From: JAMOAD01 sp023621955 | GTDB taxonomy: Bacteria > Acidobacteriota > Aminicenantia > JAMOAD01 | Length of the DNA: 64,000 nucleotides | NCBI GenBank assembly: GCA_035403085.1 | Contig: DAONEM010000006.1 | Span: 19,626 to 83,625, forward strand | Direction: 5' to 3' | Shown here: positions 34,088 to 42,684 of the stretch, piece after piece | Layout: the number at the start of each line of letters is the position of its first letter | Position numbering within the stretch: the stretch's first letter is position 1 | Position numbers and translations under genes: made by a program | Notes under the pieces: model-generated | The model's input: the letters and a program-made list of their open reading frames with translations, nothing else | Databases searched by the model: none | What the model was told of the DNA's origin: nothing

Positions 34088-35313
34088 TCCTTTCCGGTGC
34101 CTTTGAGGGGGAGGGTGACGATGACCGATGTCCCCTTTCCCTGCTGGCTTCGGATCTCAATGTTCCCCTCGTGTTTACGGGCGATGGTATAACAGATCGA
34201 GAGGCCCAGGCCCGTACCTCCCTTCTTCAGGGTAAAGAACGGGTCGAAGACTCTCTCCAATGACTCTTCGGGGATTCCTTCACCGGTGTCCTCCAGGGTG
34301 ACCCGGACACTCTTTCCTTCCAGAGCCTCCACCGAAAGGGTCATCTTCCCCCCTGTAGGCATGGCCTGAAGGGCGTTGAGGAGCAGGTTGAGGAAGAGTT
34401 GCTTGATCAGGGAGGGATCGGCCCAGAGTGCGGGGGAGGGGGAGGGGAAGCGGCAGGTTATCTCCACCCGTTGTCTCTGGGCCGTGAAGCGGACCATGTC
34501 CAGACAGGAGTCGAGAAGGGTGTTGAGAAGAAGGGTCTCGGGCTGAGGCGTCGAGGGACGGGCGAAGGCGAGGAGGTCCGAGAGGAGTTTGGCGATCCTT
34601 TCGCTCTCCTCTAAGGCGTTCATAAGGAGCCTCTTCTCTGCGGTCCCCTCGGTTCGGGAGAGGACATACTGAAGGGTGGACTTGATAGCGGTCAGGGGGT
34701 TGCGGATCTCATGGGCCGCTCCGGCGGCGAGTTCGCCGACTGTGGCCAACCTATCCGCTCGTGACATTCTCTTGAACCGATCCCTCTGCTCCCTCAGGAG
34801 AAAGGCGTTCTCCAGGGCGATACCTATATGGGGGGTCAGGAGGGAGAGGTTGTTCAGAAGCTCGTTCCTCTTCTTGGCGCCGATCTCGGAAATCATGAGA
34901 ACCGCGATGAGGCGGTTCATGGCGGTAATGGGGAGAAAGATCCCAAACCCTCTCTCTTCGACCAGAGAGAGCTCTTGGGGGTGGAGTGAGAGAGCCAGTC
35001 CCGGCGTCTCTTCCACAACCAGGGGGCTCTCGTTGACCCGGAGCCAACGGATCAAGGCCGTCTCCCGGGTGAGAAAAAAACCCGGCTGGGAGGGGGATCC
35101 CAAGGCGTGGTTCCAGAGGAAGCGTCCACTCTCCTCTTCCAAGAGAAGGAGCCCTGCCTTGCTCACACCGAGGAGCTCCTTGACCTTTCCCAAAAGGTTG
35201 AGAACGATCTGGTCGAGATCTTCGATGGAAGCCAATCCTTGCTGAATCTCCTTGAGGAGCTGACGGGGGAGAAGAGCGTCTGCGGGAGTGGCTTTACCTA
35301 AACCGATGTCCAT
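34084..35313 (-). CDS. Cytosolic GAF-domain histidine kinase (NtrB-like)
   Basis: A 409-aa sensor kinase without membrane segments. Residues ~20-180 form a GAF domain. The HisKA domain carries His201 in AGAAHEIRNPLTAIKS. The ATPase domain has NLLLNALQAM, DTGEGIPEE and GTGLGLSICYTIARKHEG. It is upstream of, and overlaps by 4 bases, the NtrC-like regulator, its evident partner. Lacking membrane helices, it should sense an intracellular signal, possibly by a ligand in the GAF domain. Target genes are not evident; no -24/-12 promoter was recognised nearby. Confidence 0.92.
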   Translation of the reverse strand: MDIGLGKATPADALLPRQLLKEIQQGLASIEDLDQIVLNLLGKVKELLGVSKAGLLLLEEESGRFLWNHALGSPSQPGFFLTRETALIRWLRVNESPLVVEETPGLALSLHPQELSLVEERGFGIFLPITAMNRLIAVLMISEIGAKKRNELLNNLSLLTPHIGIALENAFLLREQRDRFKRMSRADRLATVGELAAGAAHEIRNPLTAIKSTLQYVLSRTEGTAEKRLLMNALEESERIAKLLSDLLAFARPSTPQPETLLLNTLLDSCLDMVRFTAQRQRVEITCRFPSPSPALWADPSLIKQLFLNLLLNALQAMPTGGKMTLSVEALEGKSVRVTLEDTGEGIPEESLERVFDPFFTLKKGGTGLGLSICYTIARKHEGNIEIRSQQGKGTSVIVTLPLKGTGKE

Positions 35314-35480
35314 CGTTCATCTTACCTCTTCCAGGAGCCGAAAGACAAGAGGGGGGGGCTCTGTTTCGGAGAAGCTATCCTCCGAGGCTTTCCGACTCTC
35401 CCTGGGGAGGGCGGCGTTCAAGGGAACTTTCTGTGGCAAAAACCGTATGTATCTAGAAGAACAATCGAGTGGAGGTTTCG

Positions 35481-38400
35481 ATGAAAAATGCGCCCTATCC
35501 TTTCGCGAAGTTCGGCTTTTTTCTTCTCCTTTTGTTCACCGCCTTCTCCTTGAACGCCCAGGAGAGGCCTCTCTGGCTACGCTATCCGGCGATCTCGCCC
35601 GACGGCACTACCATACTCTTCTGCTACCAGGGGGACATCTACAAGGTTCCCGTTACCGGCGGTCAGGCTCTCCCCTTGACCATCGGCGAAGCCTACGACT
35701 CCGCTCCGGTCTGGAGCCATGACGGTAAGACGATTGCTTTTGCCTCTGACAGGTACGGGAGTCTCGACGTCTTCGTCGTTTCCGCTTCGGGAGGTGAGGC
35801 GCGAAGGTTGACCAACTGTTCGGGCCAGGACATCCCCAGCAGCTTCAGCGCCGACGACCGGCTCGTCTACTTCTCGTCACAACGGCAGGACCTTGTCACG
35901 GATGCCCAGTTCCCGGTGGCGGGCTTGCCAGAGCTCTACTCAATCCCTGTCACCGGAGGAGAGGTGAGTCTTGTCTTGACCAACCCGGCGCTTTCGGCGA
36001 CAGTCAACCCGGCGGGGGATAAGATCATCTACCACGATCAGAAAGGGTACGAGAGCGAGTGGCGCAAACATCACACCTCTTCTGTGACCAGGGACATCTG
36101 GGTCTACGATTTCAAGACCAAGAAGAACACGCTCTTGACCACCTTCCCTGGAGAGGACCGCAACCCACTCTTCGACGGTAACGGCGAGGAATTTTACTAT
36201 CTGAGCGAGCAGAGCGGTTCCTTCAACGTTTACAAAAGCTCTCTGAAGGAGCCGGGGCGATCGGTTTCTCTGACCAATTTTACCAAGAATCCGGTCCGTT
36301 TCTTGAGCCGTGCCAACAACGGCACCCTCTGCTTCGGTTACGATGGAGAGATCTATACGCTTTCGCAGAACAAGGATCCTCAAAGAGTCGAGATCCGTGT
36401 CGCCCAGGACGGGCGTCAGGTTTTGGATAAAATTCTTCCCGTCGGCGGGGGCATCACCCAGATTCGTGTATCTCCCAACGGGAAGGAGATCGCCTATGTT
36501 TTCAGGGGCGATATTTTTGTCAGCAGTGTTGAGGGAGGCGTCTCCAAACGTATCACTCAAACGCCCTGGCAGGAGAGGAGTGTCAGCTTCAGCCCGGACG
36601 GGCGAACCCTTGCCTACGCGGTGGAGAAGGAGAACACCTGGGATATCTACACCGTTTCCATGGTGAGGAAGGAGGAGCCCTACTTTTACGCCTCCACACT
36701 GCTCAAGGAGACTCCCTTGGTGGCCACGCCGGCCGAGGAATTTCAGCCGGAGTTCTCTCCCGACGGGAAGGAGGTGGCCTATCTGGAAAACCGTGTCGTT
36801 CTCAGGGTCTTGAACCTGGCGACCAAGCAGACCAGGACGGTTCTTCCCGCCGAACTCAACTACTCTTACGCCGACGGAGATCAGGAGTACTCTTGGAGCC
36901 CGGATGGGAAGTGGCTCCTGGTTCGGTTCGGGTACGTGCGCCTCTTCACCGGTCAGATCGGGCTCGTCTCCGCCGATGGCAAGGGGAAGGTAATCAACTT
37001 GACCAAGAGCGGCTTCTACAACGGCAGCCCCAACTGGGGAATCGATGGAACCATGATGTACTGGGCGGGAACCCGTGACGGGGCGGCCAACTACTCAGGT
37101 TCTGCGGTGACCTACGACATCTACGGGATGTTCTTTACCAGGGCGGCCTACGATCGCTTTCGCCTTTCCAAGTCCGACTACACGCTGGTGAAGGAGTTGG
37201 AGGAAAAGGCCAAAGAGGAGAAGGGCAAGGCCGAAACGGGGAAGAAAGAGCTCAAGGGTGAGCCTCAGAAGGAGCTTCTCTTCGAGCTGGAAGGAATCGA
37301 TCAGAGGAAGGCGAGGTTTACCATCGCCTCCGCGGATATTGCCGGGGCGGCTCTGTCCAAGAGCGGTGACAAGCTCTTCTACCTCGCACAGTTCGAGAAG
37401 GGCTATGATCTGTGGCAGACCGAGTTGCGGACGAAGGAGACGAAGCTCCTTGTCAAGCTTGGGGCGGACGAGGCCCTCCTGGAACTCTCGAAGGATGGAA
37501 AGGCCCTCTACGTTCTCGCCGACGGTAGGGTCTCCAAGATCGACCCCGAGAGCGGCAAGAGCGAATCCGTGGCCCTGGGAGGGGAGGTGGTTCTTCAACC
37601 GGCCGCCGAGAGGGCCTACATGTTTGATCACATGTGGCGGCAGATCAAAGAGAAGTTCGTCGTCGCCGACCTCTACGGAGTGGATTGGGACTATTACTAC
37701 AAGACCTACCAGAAGTTCCTTCCCTTCATCAACAACAACTACGACTATGCCGAGATGGTCAGTGAGTTGCTCGGAGAGTTAAACGCCTCCCACACGGGTT
37801 GTTACTTTGCACCATCTCCGAGTCCCAGCGGCGATGTGACCGCCTCTCTGGGAATCTACCGGGATTACGGCTACTCCGGGCAGGGTCTGAAGGTGGCGGA
37901 GGTCATCGCAGGCGGGCCTCTGGACAAGGCGGCTCTCAAGGTTCGGGCGGGCCATGTGATCGAGAAGATCGACGGCCAGGCTCTCGACGGAACCTTCGAA
38001 TACACCAAGCTGTTGAACCGGAAGGCCGGTCAGTTGACCTTGCTCTCCCTCTTCGATCCGGCGACAAAACAGCGCTGGGAAGAGACGGTCAAACCCATAA
38101 ACCGGGGTATGGAGTACGAGCTCTTGTACAGACGGTGGGTGAAGGCCAGGAGGGCCGAAGTCGACCGTCTCTCCAACGGGCGGATCGGGTACGTCCACGT
38201 CCGGGGCATGGACGACAGGAGCTTCCGGACGGTGATAGAGGAGGCCCTCGGGCTGAACGTCGACAAAGAGGCCCTGATCGTCGACACCCGTTTCAACGGC
38301 GGCGGGAACCTTCACGACCCTCTCTCGGACTTCCTCAGCGGGAAGAAGGTCTTCGATATCCTGCCCCGGGGACAGCTGATCGGTTATGAACCCGACGGCA

Positions 38401-38726
38401 AATGGATCAAACCCTCCATCGTCCTGATGGGGGAGGGAAACTACTCCGACGCCCATCTCTTCCCGGTGGAGTATAAGATCCGAGGGATCGGTAAGACTCT
38501 CGGGATGCCTGTTCCCGGTACGGGAACCTTCGTCTGGTGGGAGAGGCAGATTGATCCATCCCTGCGTTTCGGCATTCCCCAGGGTGGATGGCGTACCCCC
38601 CAAGGGTTTCTCTGTGAAAACAACCAGCTGGAGCCGGACATCAAGGTGAAGAACGATCCGGATGTCCTCTCCCTGGGACGGGACCAACAGATCGAGGCCG
38701 CCGTCAAGGAGCTTCTGAAGCAATAG
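35481..38726 (+). CDS. Exported tricorn protease homologue
   Basis: A 1081-aa serine peptidase. A signal peptide (ending near FSLNAQ) is followed by two beta-propeller regions: residues ~30-300 with WD40/TolB-like blades such as PVWSHDGKTIAFASDRYG, and ~310-690. After these come the tricorn core domain, a PDZ domain (~770-850) and a C-terminal S41-type protease domain. The active-site region shows VDTRFNGGGNLHDPL and the nucleophile Ser in GEGNYSDAHLFP. Archaeal tricorn trims proteasome products in the cytosol, but the signal peptide here implies a periplasmic or surface role in protein digestion. GGAGG lies five bases before the ATG at 35481. It is transcribed alone. Confidence 0.93.
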   Translation: MKNAPYPFAKFGFFLLLLFTAFSLNAQERPLWLRYPAISPDGTTILFCYQGDIYKVPVTGGQALPLTIGEAYDSAPVWSHDGKTIAFASDRYGSLDVFVVSASGGEARRLTNCSGQDIPSSFSADDRLVYFSSQRQDLVTDAQFPVAGLPELYSIPVTGGEVSLVLTNPALSATVNPAGDKIIYHDQKGYESEWRKHHTSSVTRDIWVYDFKTKKNTLLTTFPGEDRNPLFDGNGEEFYYLSEQSGSFNVYKSSLKEPGRSVSLTNFTKNPVRFLSRANNGTLCFGYDGEIYTLSQNKDPQRVEIRVAQDGRQVLDKILPVGGGITQIRVSPNGKEIAYVFRGDIFVSSVEGGVSKRITQTPWQERSVSFSPDGRTLAYAVEKENTWDIYTVSMVRKEEPYFYASTLLKETPLVATPAEEFQPEFSPDGKEVAYLENRVVLRVLNLATKQTRTVLPAELNYSYADGDQEYSWSPDGKWLLVRFGYVRLFTGQIGLVSADGKGKVINLTKSGFYNGSPNWGIDGTMMYWAGTRDGAANYSGSAVTYDIYGMFFTRAAYDRFRLSKSDYTLVKELEEKAKEEKGKAETGKKELKGEPQKELLFELEGIDQRKARFTIASADIAGAALSKSGDKLFYLAQFEKGYDLWQTELRTKETKLLVKLGADEALLELSKDGKALYVLADGRVSKIDPESGKSESVALGGEVVLQPAAERAYMFDHMWRQIKEKFVVADLYGVDWDYYYKTYQKFLPFINNNYDYAEMVSELLGELNASHTGCYFAPSPSPSGDVTASLGIYRDYGYSGQGLKVAEVIAGGPLDKAALKVRAGHVIEKIDGQALDGTFEYTKLLNRKAGQLTLLSLFDPATKQRWEETVKPINRGMEYELLYRRWVKARRAEVDRLSNGRIGYVHVRGMDDRSFRTVIEEALGLNVDKEALIVDTRFNGGGNLHDPLSDFLSGKKVFDILPRGQLIGYEPDGKWIKPSIVLMGEGNYSDAHLFPVEYKIRGIGKTLGMPVPGTGTFVWWERQIDPSLRFGIPQGGWRTPQGFLCENNQLEPDIKVKNDPDVLSLGRDQQIEAAVKELLKQ

Positions 38727-38740
38727 TTCGGGCCGGGAAA

Positions 38741-38775
38741 GGAACGGAGGGGGGATGTTCTTCTCCCTCCGTTCC
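38741..38775 (+). terminator. Hairpin after the tricorn gene
   Basis: GGAACGGAGGG (38741-38751) pairs with its complement at 38765-38775. No T-run follows, so it may stabilise the 3' end or act with Rho. A second hairpin (CTCCGCTC at 38923-38930 with GAGCGGAG at 38937-38944) lies further on. The rest of 38776-38922 shows nothing recognised. Confidence 0.45.
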
Positions 38776-38973
38776 CTGACGGCTCTCTCGTCGGCTTTTC
38801 TCGAAGAAGAGGCCTCTCTTCTCAAGTTTTAGAACCCTTCTTTCCTCTCTCCCCTCCGCTTCTCTCCGGCCTCTCTTGAGGTGCGGAGGAGTCGCTTTCG
38901 TCTTCCCTCTCCGGTGAATCCTCTCCGCTCTTCAAGGAGCGGAGCTCCTTGTCTCTCCCTCTATGCCGCCTTT

Positions 38974-39012
38974 GGGTAGAATTCTACCCCGCCAGGGGGT
39001 AACGCTTTACCC
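38974..39012 (+). promoter_or_regulatory. Two tandem GGGTA-N6-TACCC dyads (operator candidates)
   Basis: GGGTAGAATTCTACCC (38974-38989) is a perfect 16-bp palindrome. GGGTAACGCTTTACCC (38997-39012) shares both half-sites and the six-base spacer. The centres are 23 bp apart, about two helical turns. They lie ~93 bases before the NEW3-ABC operon. A weak promoter candidate, TTGAGC (39042-39047) with TATGGC (39064-39069), lies just downstream. This looks like paired sites for a dimeric repressor. Confidence 0.6.
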
Positions 39013-39104
39013 GTGGGCGGGGGATGCTCTTTCCCGAGACCTTGAGCAGATGGCCCTTCAAGCTATGGCATGTTTGTTGAGTGTTTACTTTCATGGAGCT
39101 TCCT

Positions 39105-40610
39105 ATGAAAAAATCCGTCCTTCTCATACTCGTTCTGATCCTTCTGGTTGTCGTCTTTGTCACTCAGGATCACTTCTGTTCTCCCTCCTCCGGTCCCATG
39201 GACGACTCCCAGAGTCTCAAGCTTCTCCAATTGAAGAGGACCCAACTGGAACTTGCCAAGAGCCGAGGGGAGCATCAGCGGGCATTAGCCCTCAAGAAGG
39301 AGGGGTTGATCTCCGAACAGGACTATGTCACCAAGGAGACCGCCTACCTCCAGGCCCAGGTGAGTTACCAGGAGGCCTTGATCCGGTTTCTGGGGAGCGA
39401 AGGGAGAATCGCCGTTCTCTCCGCCGTCAAGGCCCAGGAGCCCTCGGGGAGAAAATCCGTGGTCGTGACCCTCTCCTACTCCTCCCGGGAGCTTATGGAG
39501 CTGAAGAAACTCAACATCGAGGCCCAGGAGGTCTTCCCCCTGGATTATCTGAAGGAGGTCAAGGACGTCTACGTCTCCCTGAAATCCAACGGGGAGATTA
39601 TCTCTGAGCCCTACCAGATCAAGATTCCCGTTCTGTCTCTCGAGAAGCCCGCTCGGGTCTCCTTTCTTCTCCTCAAGGATGTGGAAAAGCTGGAGGTTTC
39701 CGTTTCCAGCGCCGCCCAGAATGAAGTCACGGCCCTCTACCTCCAGAAGGGGGTGAGTGTCAACATGGTCACGGTGAACTCCGCCCAGTTCTCCCAGGAG
39801 GCCGATCTTGAAGGAGAGGCCACCTACGACCTCTCTCTGGAGAAGTTCAGCGGGGAGGGGAATGTCTTTAAACTGGAGACCCTCAACCTTCCCCCCCAGA
39901 TCTCGGCGGAGTTCGTCGATCCCAAGACTCAGGCGAGGCTCTTCCAGATCAAGTTCACCGAAGGCGTGACCAGTATGAACCTCTCGCTCAGGCTCTACCT
40001 ACCTAAGAGCTCCGACGATCAGGTGAAGATCGATCGGCCCCTGGAGTTTTCCGTCCTGGTTCTCGATCAGGCCCAGGCGGCCAGGGTGGAAGAGATGAAG
40101 GGGAGGGGGAAGCCTCTCTCCCAGGAGGATCTCTCCTCGTTGAAAGCGGGAGTGGTCAAGCTGGAGCTGATTCCCCGGGGAGTCGGGAAGCTGGAGATCG
40201 AGGCGGCCAACCTCTACCATGAGATCAAGAAGGGAGAGGAGGTCGCCTTCAAGTTCAAGACCCGTAACGGAGGGACCCGCAGGCTTAACAACCTCAGGTT
40301 CTGGTTCGACCTTCCTCTCAACTGGCAAGCCCGGGTCGAACCGGAGGGAATCTCCGCGCTGGATCCCGGTCAAGAGGCCCTCTTGTCGGTCCGTCTGGTT
40401 CCTCCCTCGGACGTGACCGTAGGCGACTATGAGCCGAAACTGAAGAGCGAAGGAGACTCCGACAAGCGGCATCTTGAGGGGGAGGAGAAGATCGTGAGGG
40501 TTCACATCTCCGAAAGGGTCTCCCTCTGGGGAATCGGCTTCTTGGTTCTCCTCCTGGGGGGGGTACTGACGGGAATCGTCGTCTTCGGTCTCCGCTTGAC
40601 GAGGCGATGA
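39105..40610 (+). CDS. Membrane-anchored NEW3-domain protein with MFP-like hairpin
   Basis: A 501-aa protein with an N-terminal anchor or signal helix (KKSVLLILVLILLVVVFVTQ) and a final helix (~470-495). After the anchor comes a coiled-coil-like segment (~35-95: KRTQLELAKSRGEHQRALAL, KKEGLISEQDYVTKETAYLQ) whose wording matches the alpha-hairpin of HlyD/AcrA-type adaptors. Beta-rich domains follow, the last (~375-455, GEEVAFKFKTRNGGTRRLNN, LDPGQEALLSVRLVP) resembling NEW3/NPCBM-associated domains. It begins the operon with an ABC ATPase and two permeases, so an extracytoplasmic accessory role for that exporter is likely. ATG 39105 has GGAG nine bases upstream. Confidence 0.75.
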   Translation: MKKSVLLILVLILLVVVFVTQDHFCSPSSGPMDDSQSLKLLQLKRTQLELAKSRGEHQRALALKKEGLISEQDYVTKETAYLQAQVSYQEALIRFLGSEGRIAVLSAVKAQEPSGRKSVVVTLSYSSRELMELKKLNIEAQEVFPLDYLKEVKDVYVSLKSNGEIISEPYQIKIPVLSLEKPARVSFLLLKDVEKLEVSVSSAAQNEVTALYLQKGVSVNMVTVNSAQFSQEADLEGEATYDLSLEKFSGEGNVFKLETLNLPPQISAEFVDPKTQARLFQIKFTEGVTSMNLSLRLYLPKSSDDQVKIDRPLEFSVLVLDQAQAARVEEMKGRGKPLSQEDLSSLKAGVVKLELIPRGVGKLEIEAANLYHEIKKGEEVAFKFKTRNGGTRRLNNLRFWFDLPLNWQARVEPEGISALDPGQEALLSVRLVPPSDVTVGDYEPKLKSEGDSDKRHLEGEEKIVRVHISERVSLWGIGFLVLLLGGVLTGIVVFGLRLTRR

Positions 40611-40645
40611 AGGAAACAAGCTACCCAAGGAAAGGAGCGTAAAAG

Positions 40646-41401
40646 ATGATATCCCAAGAGATCGTTTTAGAGGCGAAAGATCTGTCGAAGCGTTATGAAG
40701 ATGGACAACTCGCTCTTGACCACATCCACCTCACCCTGAGGAGAGGGCAGATCTACTCTCTTCTGGGGGCCAACGGGGCGGGAAAGACAACCACTATCAA
40801 CCTCTTTCTGGACTTCCTGAAGCCAACCACGGGGCAGGCCTTTGTTTGCGGGATCGACGTGGAGAAGGAGCCTCTGGAAGCGAAGAAACACCTGGCCTTC
40901 GTCTCGGAAAACGTCATGCTCTACGGGAACTTTACGGCCAGGCAGAACCTCGAATTCTTCGCGAAGCTCGGCGGAAGAAGCCTGACCAAGGAGGAGGTTT
41001 ACTCTCTTCTGAGGCGCGTATCCCTTCAAGAAAAGGCCTTCGAGCAGAGGGTGAAATCCTTCTCCAAAGGGATGCGGCAGAAGGTGGGCCTGGCCATCGC
41101 CATCGCCAAAGATTCCGACGTGATCCTCCTGGACGAGCCGACTTCGGGTCTCGACCCCAAAGCGGCCGAAGAGTTTCAGGTCATCTTAAAGGAGCTGCGT
41201 GCCGAAGGGAAGGGGATTCTCATGTCCACCCACGATATCTTCCGGGCCCAAGAGGTTGCCGATAAGGTAGGGATCATGAAGGAGGGAAGGCTGGTGTTGG
41301 AGAGGAGCAGAGAGGAGCTCTACGAGGAGGACCTTGTGAAGATCTACCTCGACTATATGGGCTCTCCCTGTTCCATGGGCGAGAGGGGGGGGCGAGCATG
41401 A
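40646..41401 (+). CDS. ABC transporter ATP-binding protein (ABC-2 type)
   Basis: A 251-aa ATPase of the NatA/DrrA/GldA class. It has Walker A GANGAGKTT, Q-loop FVSENVMLYG, signature KSFSKGMRQKVGLAIAIA (FSKG instead of LSGG, common in this class), Walker B VILLDEPTSGLD and switch His in MSTHD. It would energise the two ABC-2 permeases that follow; the first overlaps it by 4 bases. GGAG precedes the ATG. Confidence 0.93.
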   Translation: MISQEIVLEAKDLSKRYEDGQLALDHIHLTLRRGQIYSLLGANGAGKTTTINLFLDFLKPTTGQAFVCGIDVEKEPLEAKKHLAFVSENVMLYGNFTARQNLEFFAKLGGRSLTKEEVYSLLRRVSLQEKAFEQRVKSFSKGMRQKVGLAIAIAKDSDVILLDEPTSGLDPKAAEEFQVILKELRAEGKGILMSTHDIFRAQEVADKVGIMKEGRLVLERSREELYEEDLVKIYLDYMGSPCSMGERGGRA

Positions 41402-42675
41402 TTGCCCCCTTGGTGAAGAAGGAGATCCTTTCCAACCTCCTGAGCTACAAGTTCATCGTCGTCTTCCTGATGACCATACTGCTGACAGCCCTTTCCATGG
41501 GAATCATGTACAGGGATTTTGACGCCAGGTACGCAGATTATATGCTGATCCGTCCAGGCGCCGGAGACCTCATCGCCTTGACGCCTCCTAACCCCTTCTC
41601 CGTTCTGGCCCGAGGGCTGGATGAGTCCATCGGACGTTCCTATGAAATCAATATTCACGACATTGTCGTCCGTTCCGGGCAGAAGAGCAATAACCTTATC
41701 TTCCGCTTCTTCCCAACGCCGGATCTTCTCTATACGGTACAGGTGGTTCTCTCCCTGGCGGCTCTGCTCTTCGGGTTCGATCAGGTCTGTCGGGAGAGGG
41801 AGCAGGGGACTCTGAAGCTTCTTCTCTCCCACTCTGTCTCCCGGGGAGAACTCCTTCTGAGCAAATGGGTGGGAAACTTTCTCACCCTGGTCCTTCCTTT
41901 CCTGACGGTCTTTCTCTTAGCCCTCCTCCTCCTACAACTGGATCCCCGTTTCTCCCTCTCTTGGGAGGGGTGGCTCCGTCTGGGGCTCATGCTCTTCCTC
42001 TTTCTCCTTTACGTAGCCCTCTTCCTCTCCCTGGGAATCCTCGTCTCCACGTTGGCCAAGAGGGCGGCCACATCCCTGGTGATCCTTCTCTTCCTCTGGG
42101 CGGCCCTGGTCTTCCTGCTTCCCAACCTGACGACACTGGCGGCCCGTCAAATGGTGGAGGTTCCTTCCGTTCGCGGCTTGTCGGAGAAGCGGCAACAGAT
42201 CTGGACGCGGGAGATTCTCCTGGGAATCCGGGAGTTTGATCCAAAAGCGGGACAACAGGGAGTAGCCTCGAGTTGGCGGAGGCACTTTGATGTTGTTAAC
42301 CATGAACAGGATGCCATGGAGGAGGAGTACAGGCACCGTTTTGGGCGGCTTGTCTCTGTGGCGAAGAGCCTTAACCGCCTCTCCCCGGTGGCATCCTTCG
42401 TTTATGGGGTGAACGCCGTCGCCGGGACGGGAATCGAGGAGGAGAGTCGCTACAAAGAAGAGGTCCTCAGGTATAAGAACCGGGTCTACAAGGGTCTTAT
42501 CGATAAGTCGATGCTGGGAAAAGAGGCGAGCTTTCCCGCCTTCCACTACCGGTACAGGAGCTTGGGGGAGACCTTTCGGGAAGGTCTCTGGTTCGACCTC
42601 TTCTGGCTGGCCCTCTTCACGTTCCTCTTCGTTGTTGCTTCTGCGGTGGCTTTCCTGCGTTACGATGTTCGTTAA
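41398..42675 (+). CDS. ABC-2 type permease, copy 1
   Basis: A 425-aa inner-membrane protein. One helix near the N-terminus (FIVVFLMTILLTALSMGIMY) is followed by a ~100-residue extracytoplasmic loop and four or five helices (~115-265). Then come a second large loop (~270-385) and a C-terminal helix, ending FLRYDVR. It contains REREQGTLKLLLSHSVSRGELLLSKWVGNF, the cytosolic coupling stretch of ABC-2 permeases with an internal ABC_membrane/DUF3526-like layout. The next gene is a clear paralogue, so the two probably form a heterodimeric pore. Confidence 0.87.
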   Translation: MIAPLVKKEILSNLLSYKFIVVFLMTILLTALSMGIMYRDFDARYADYMLIRPGAGDLIALTPPNPFSVLARGLDESIGRSYEINIHDIVVRSGQKSNNLIFRFFPTPDLLYTVQVVLSLAALLFGFDQVCREREQGTLKLLLSHSVSRGELLLSKWVGNFLTLVLPFLTVFLLALLLLQLDPRFSLSWEGWLRLGLMLFLFLLYVALFLSLGILVSTLAKRAATSLVILLFLWAALVFLLPNLTTLAARQMVEVPSVRGLSEKRQQIWTREILLGIREFDPKAGQQGVASSWRRHFDVVNHEQDAMEEEYRHRFGRLVSVAKSLNRLSPVASFVYGVNAVAGTGIEEESRYKEEVLRYKNRVYKGLIDKSMLGKEASFPAFHYRYRSLGETFREGLWFDLFWLALFTFLFVVASAVAFLRYDVR

Positions 42676-42684
42676 GGAGAAGAG

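Noticed and set aside
35430..35455. Sigma-54 promoter before the tricorn gene
   Set aside because: TGGCA is present next to an NtrC-like pair, but the GC doublet required about ten bases later is absent.
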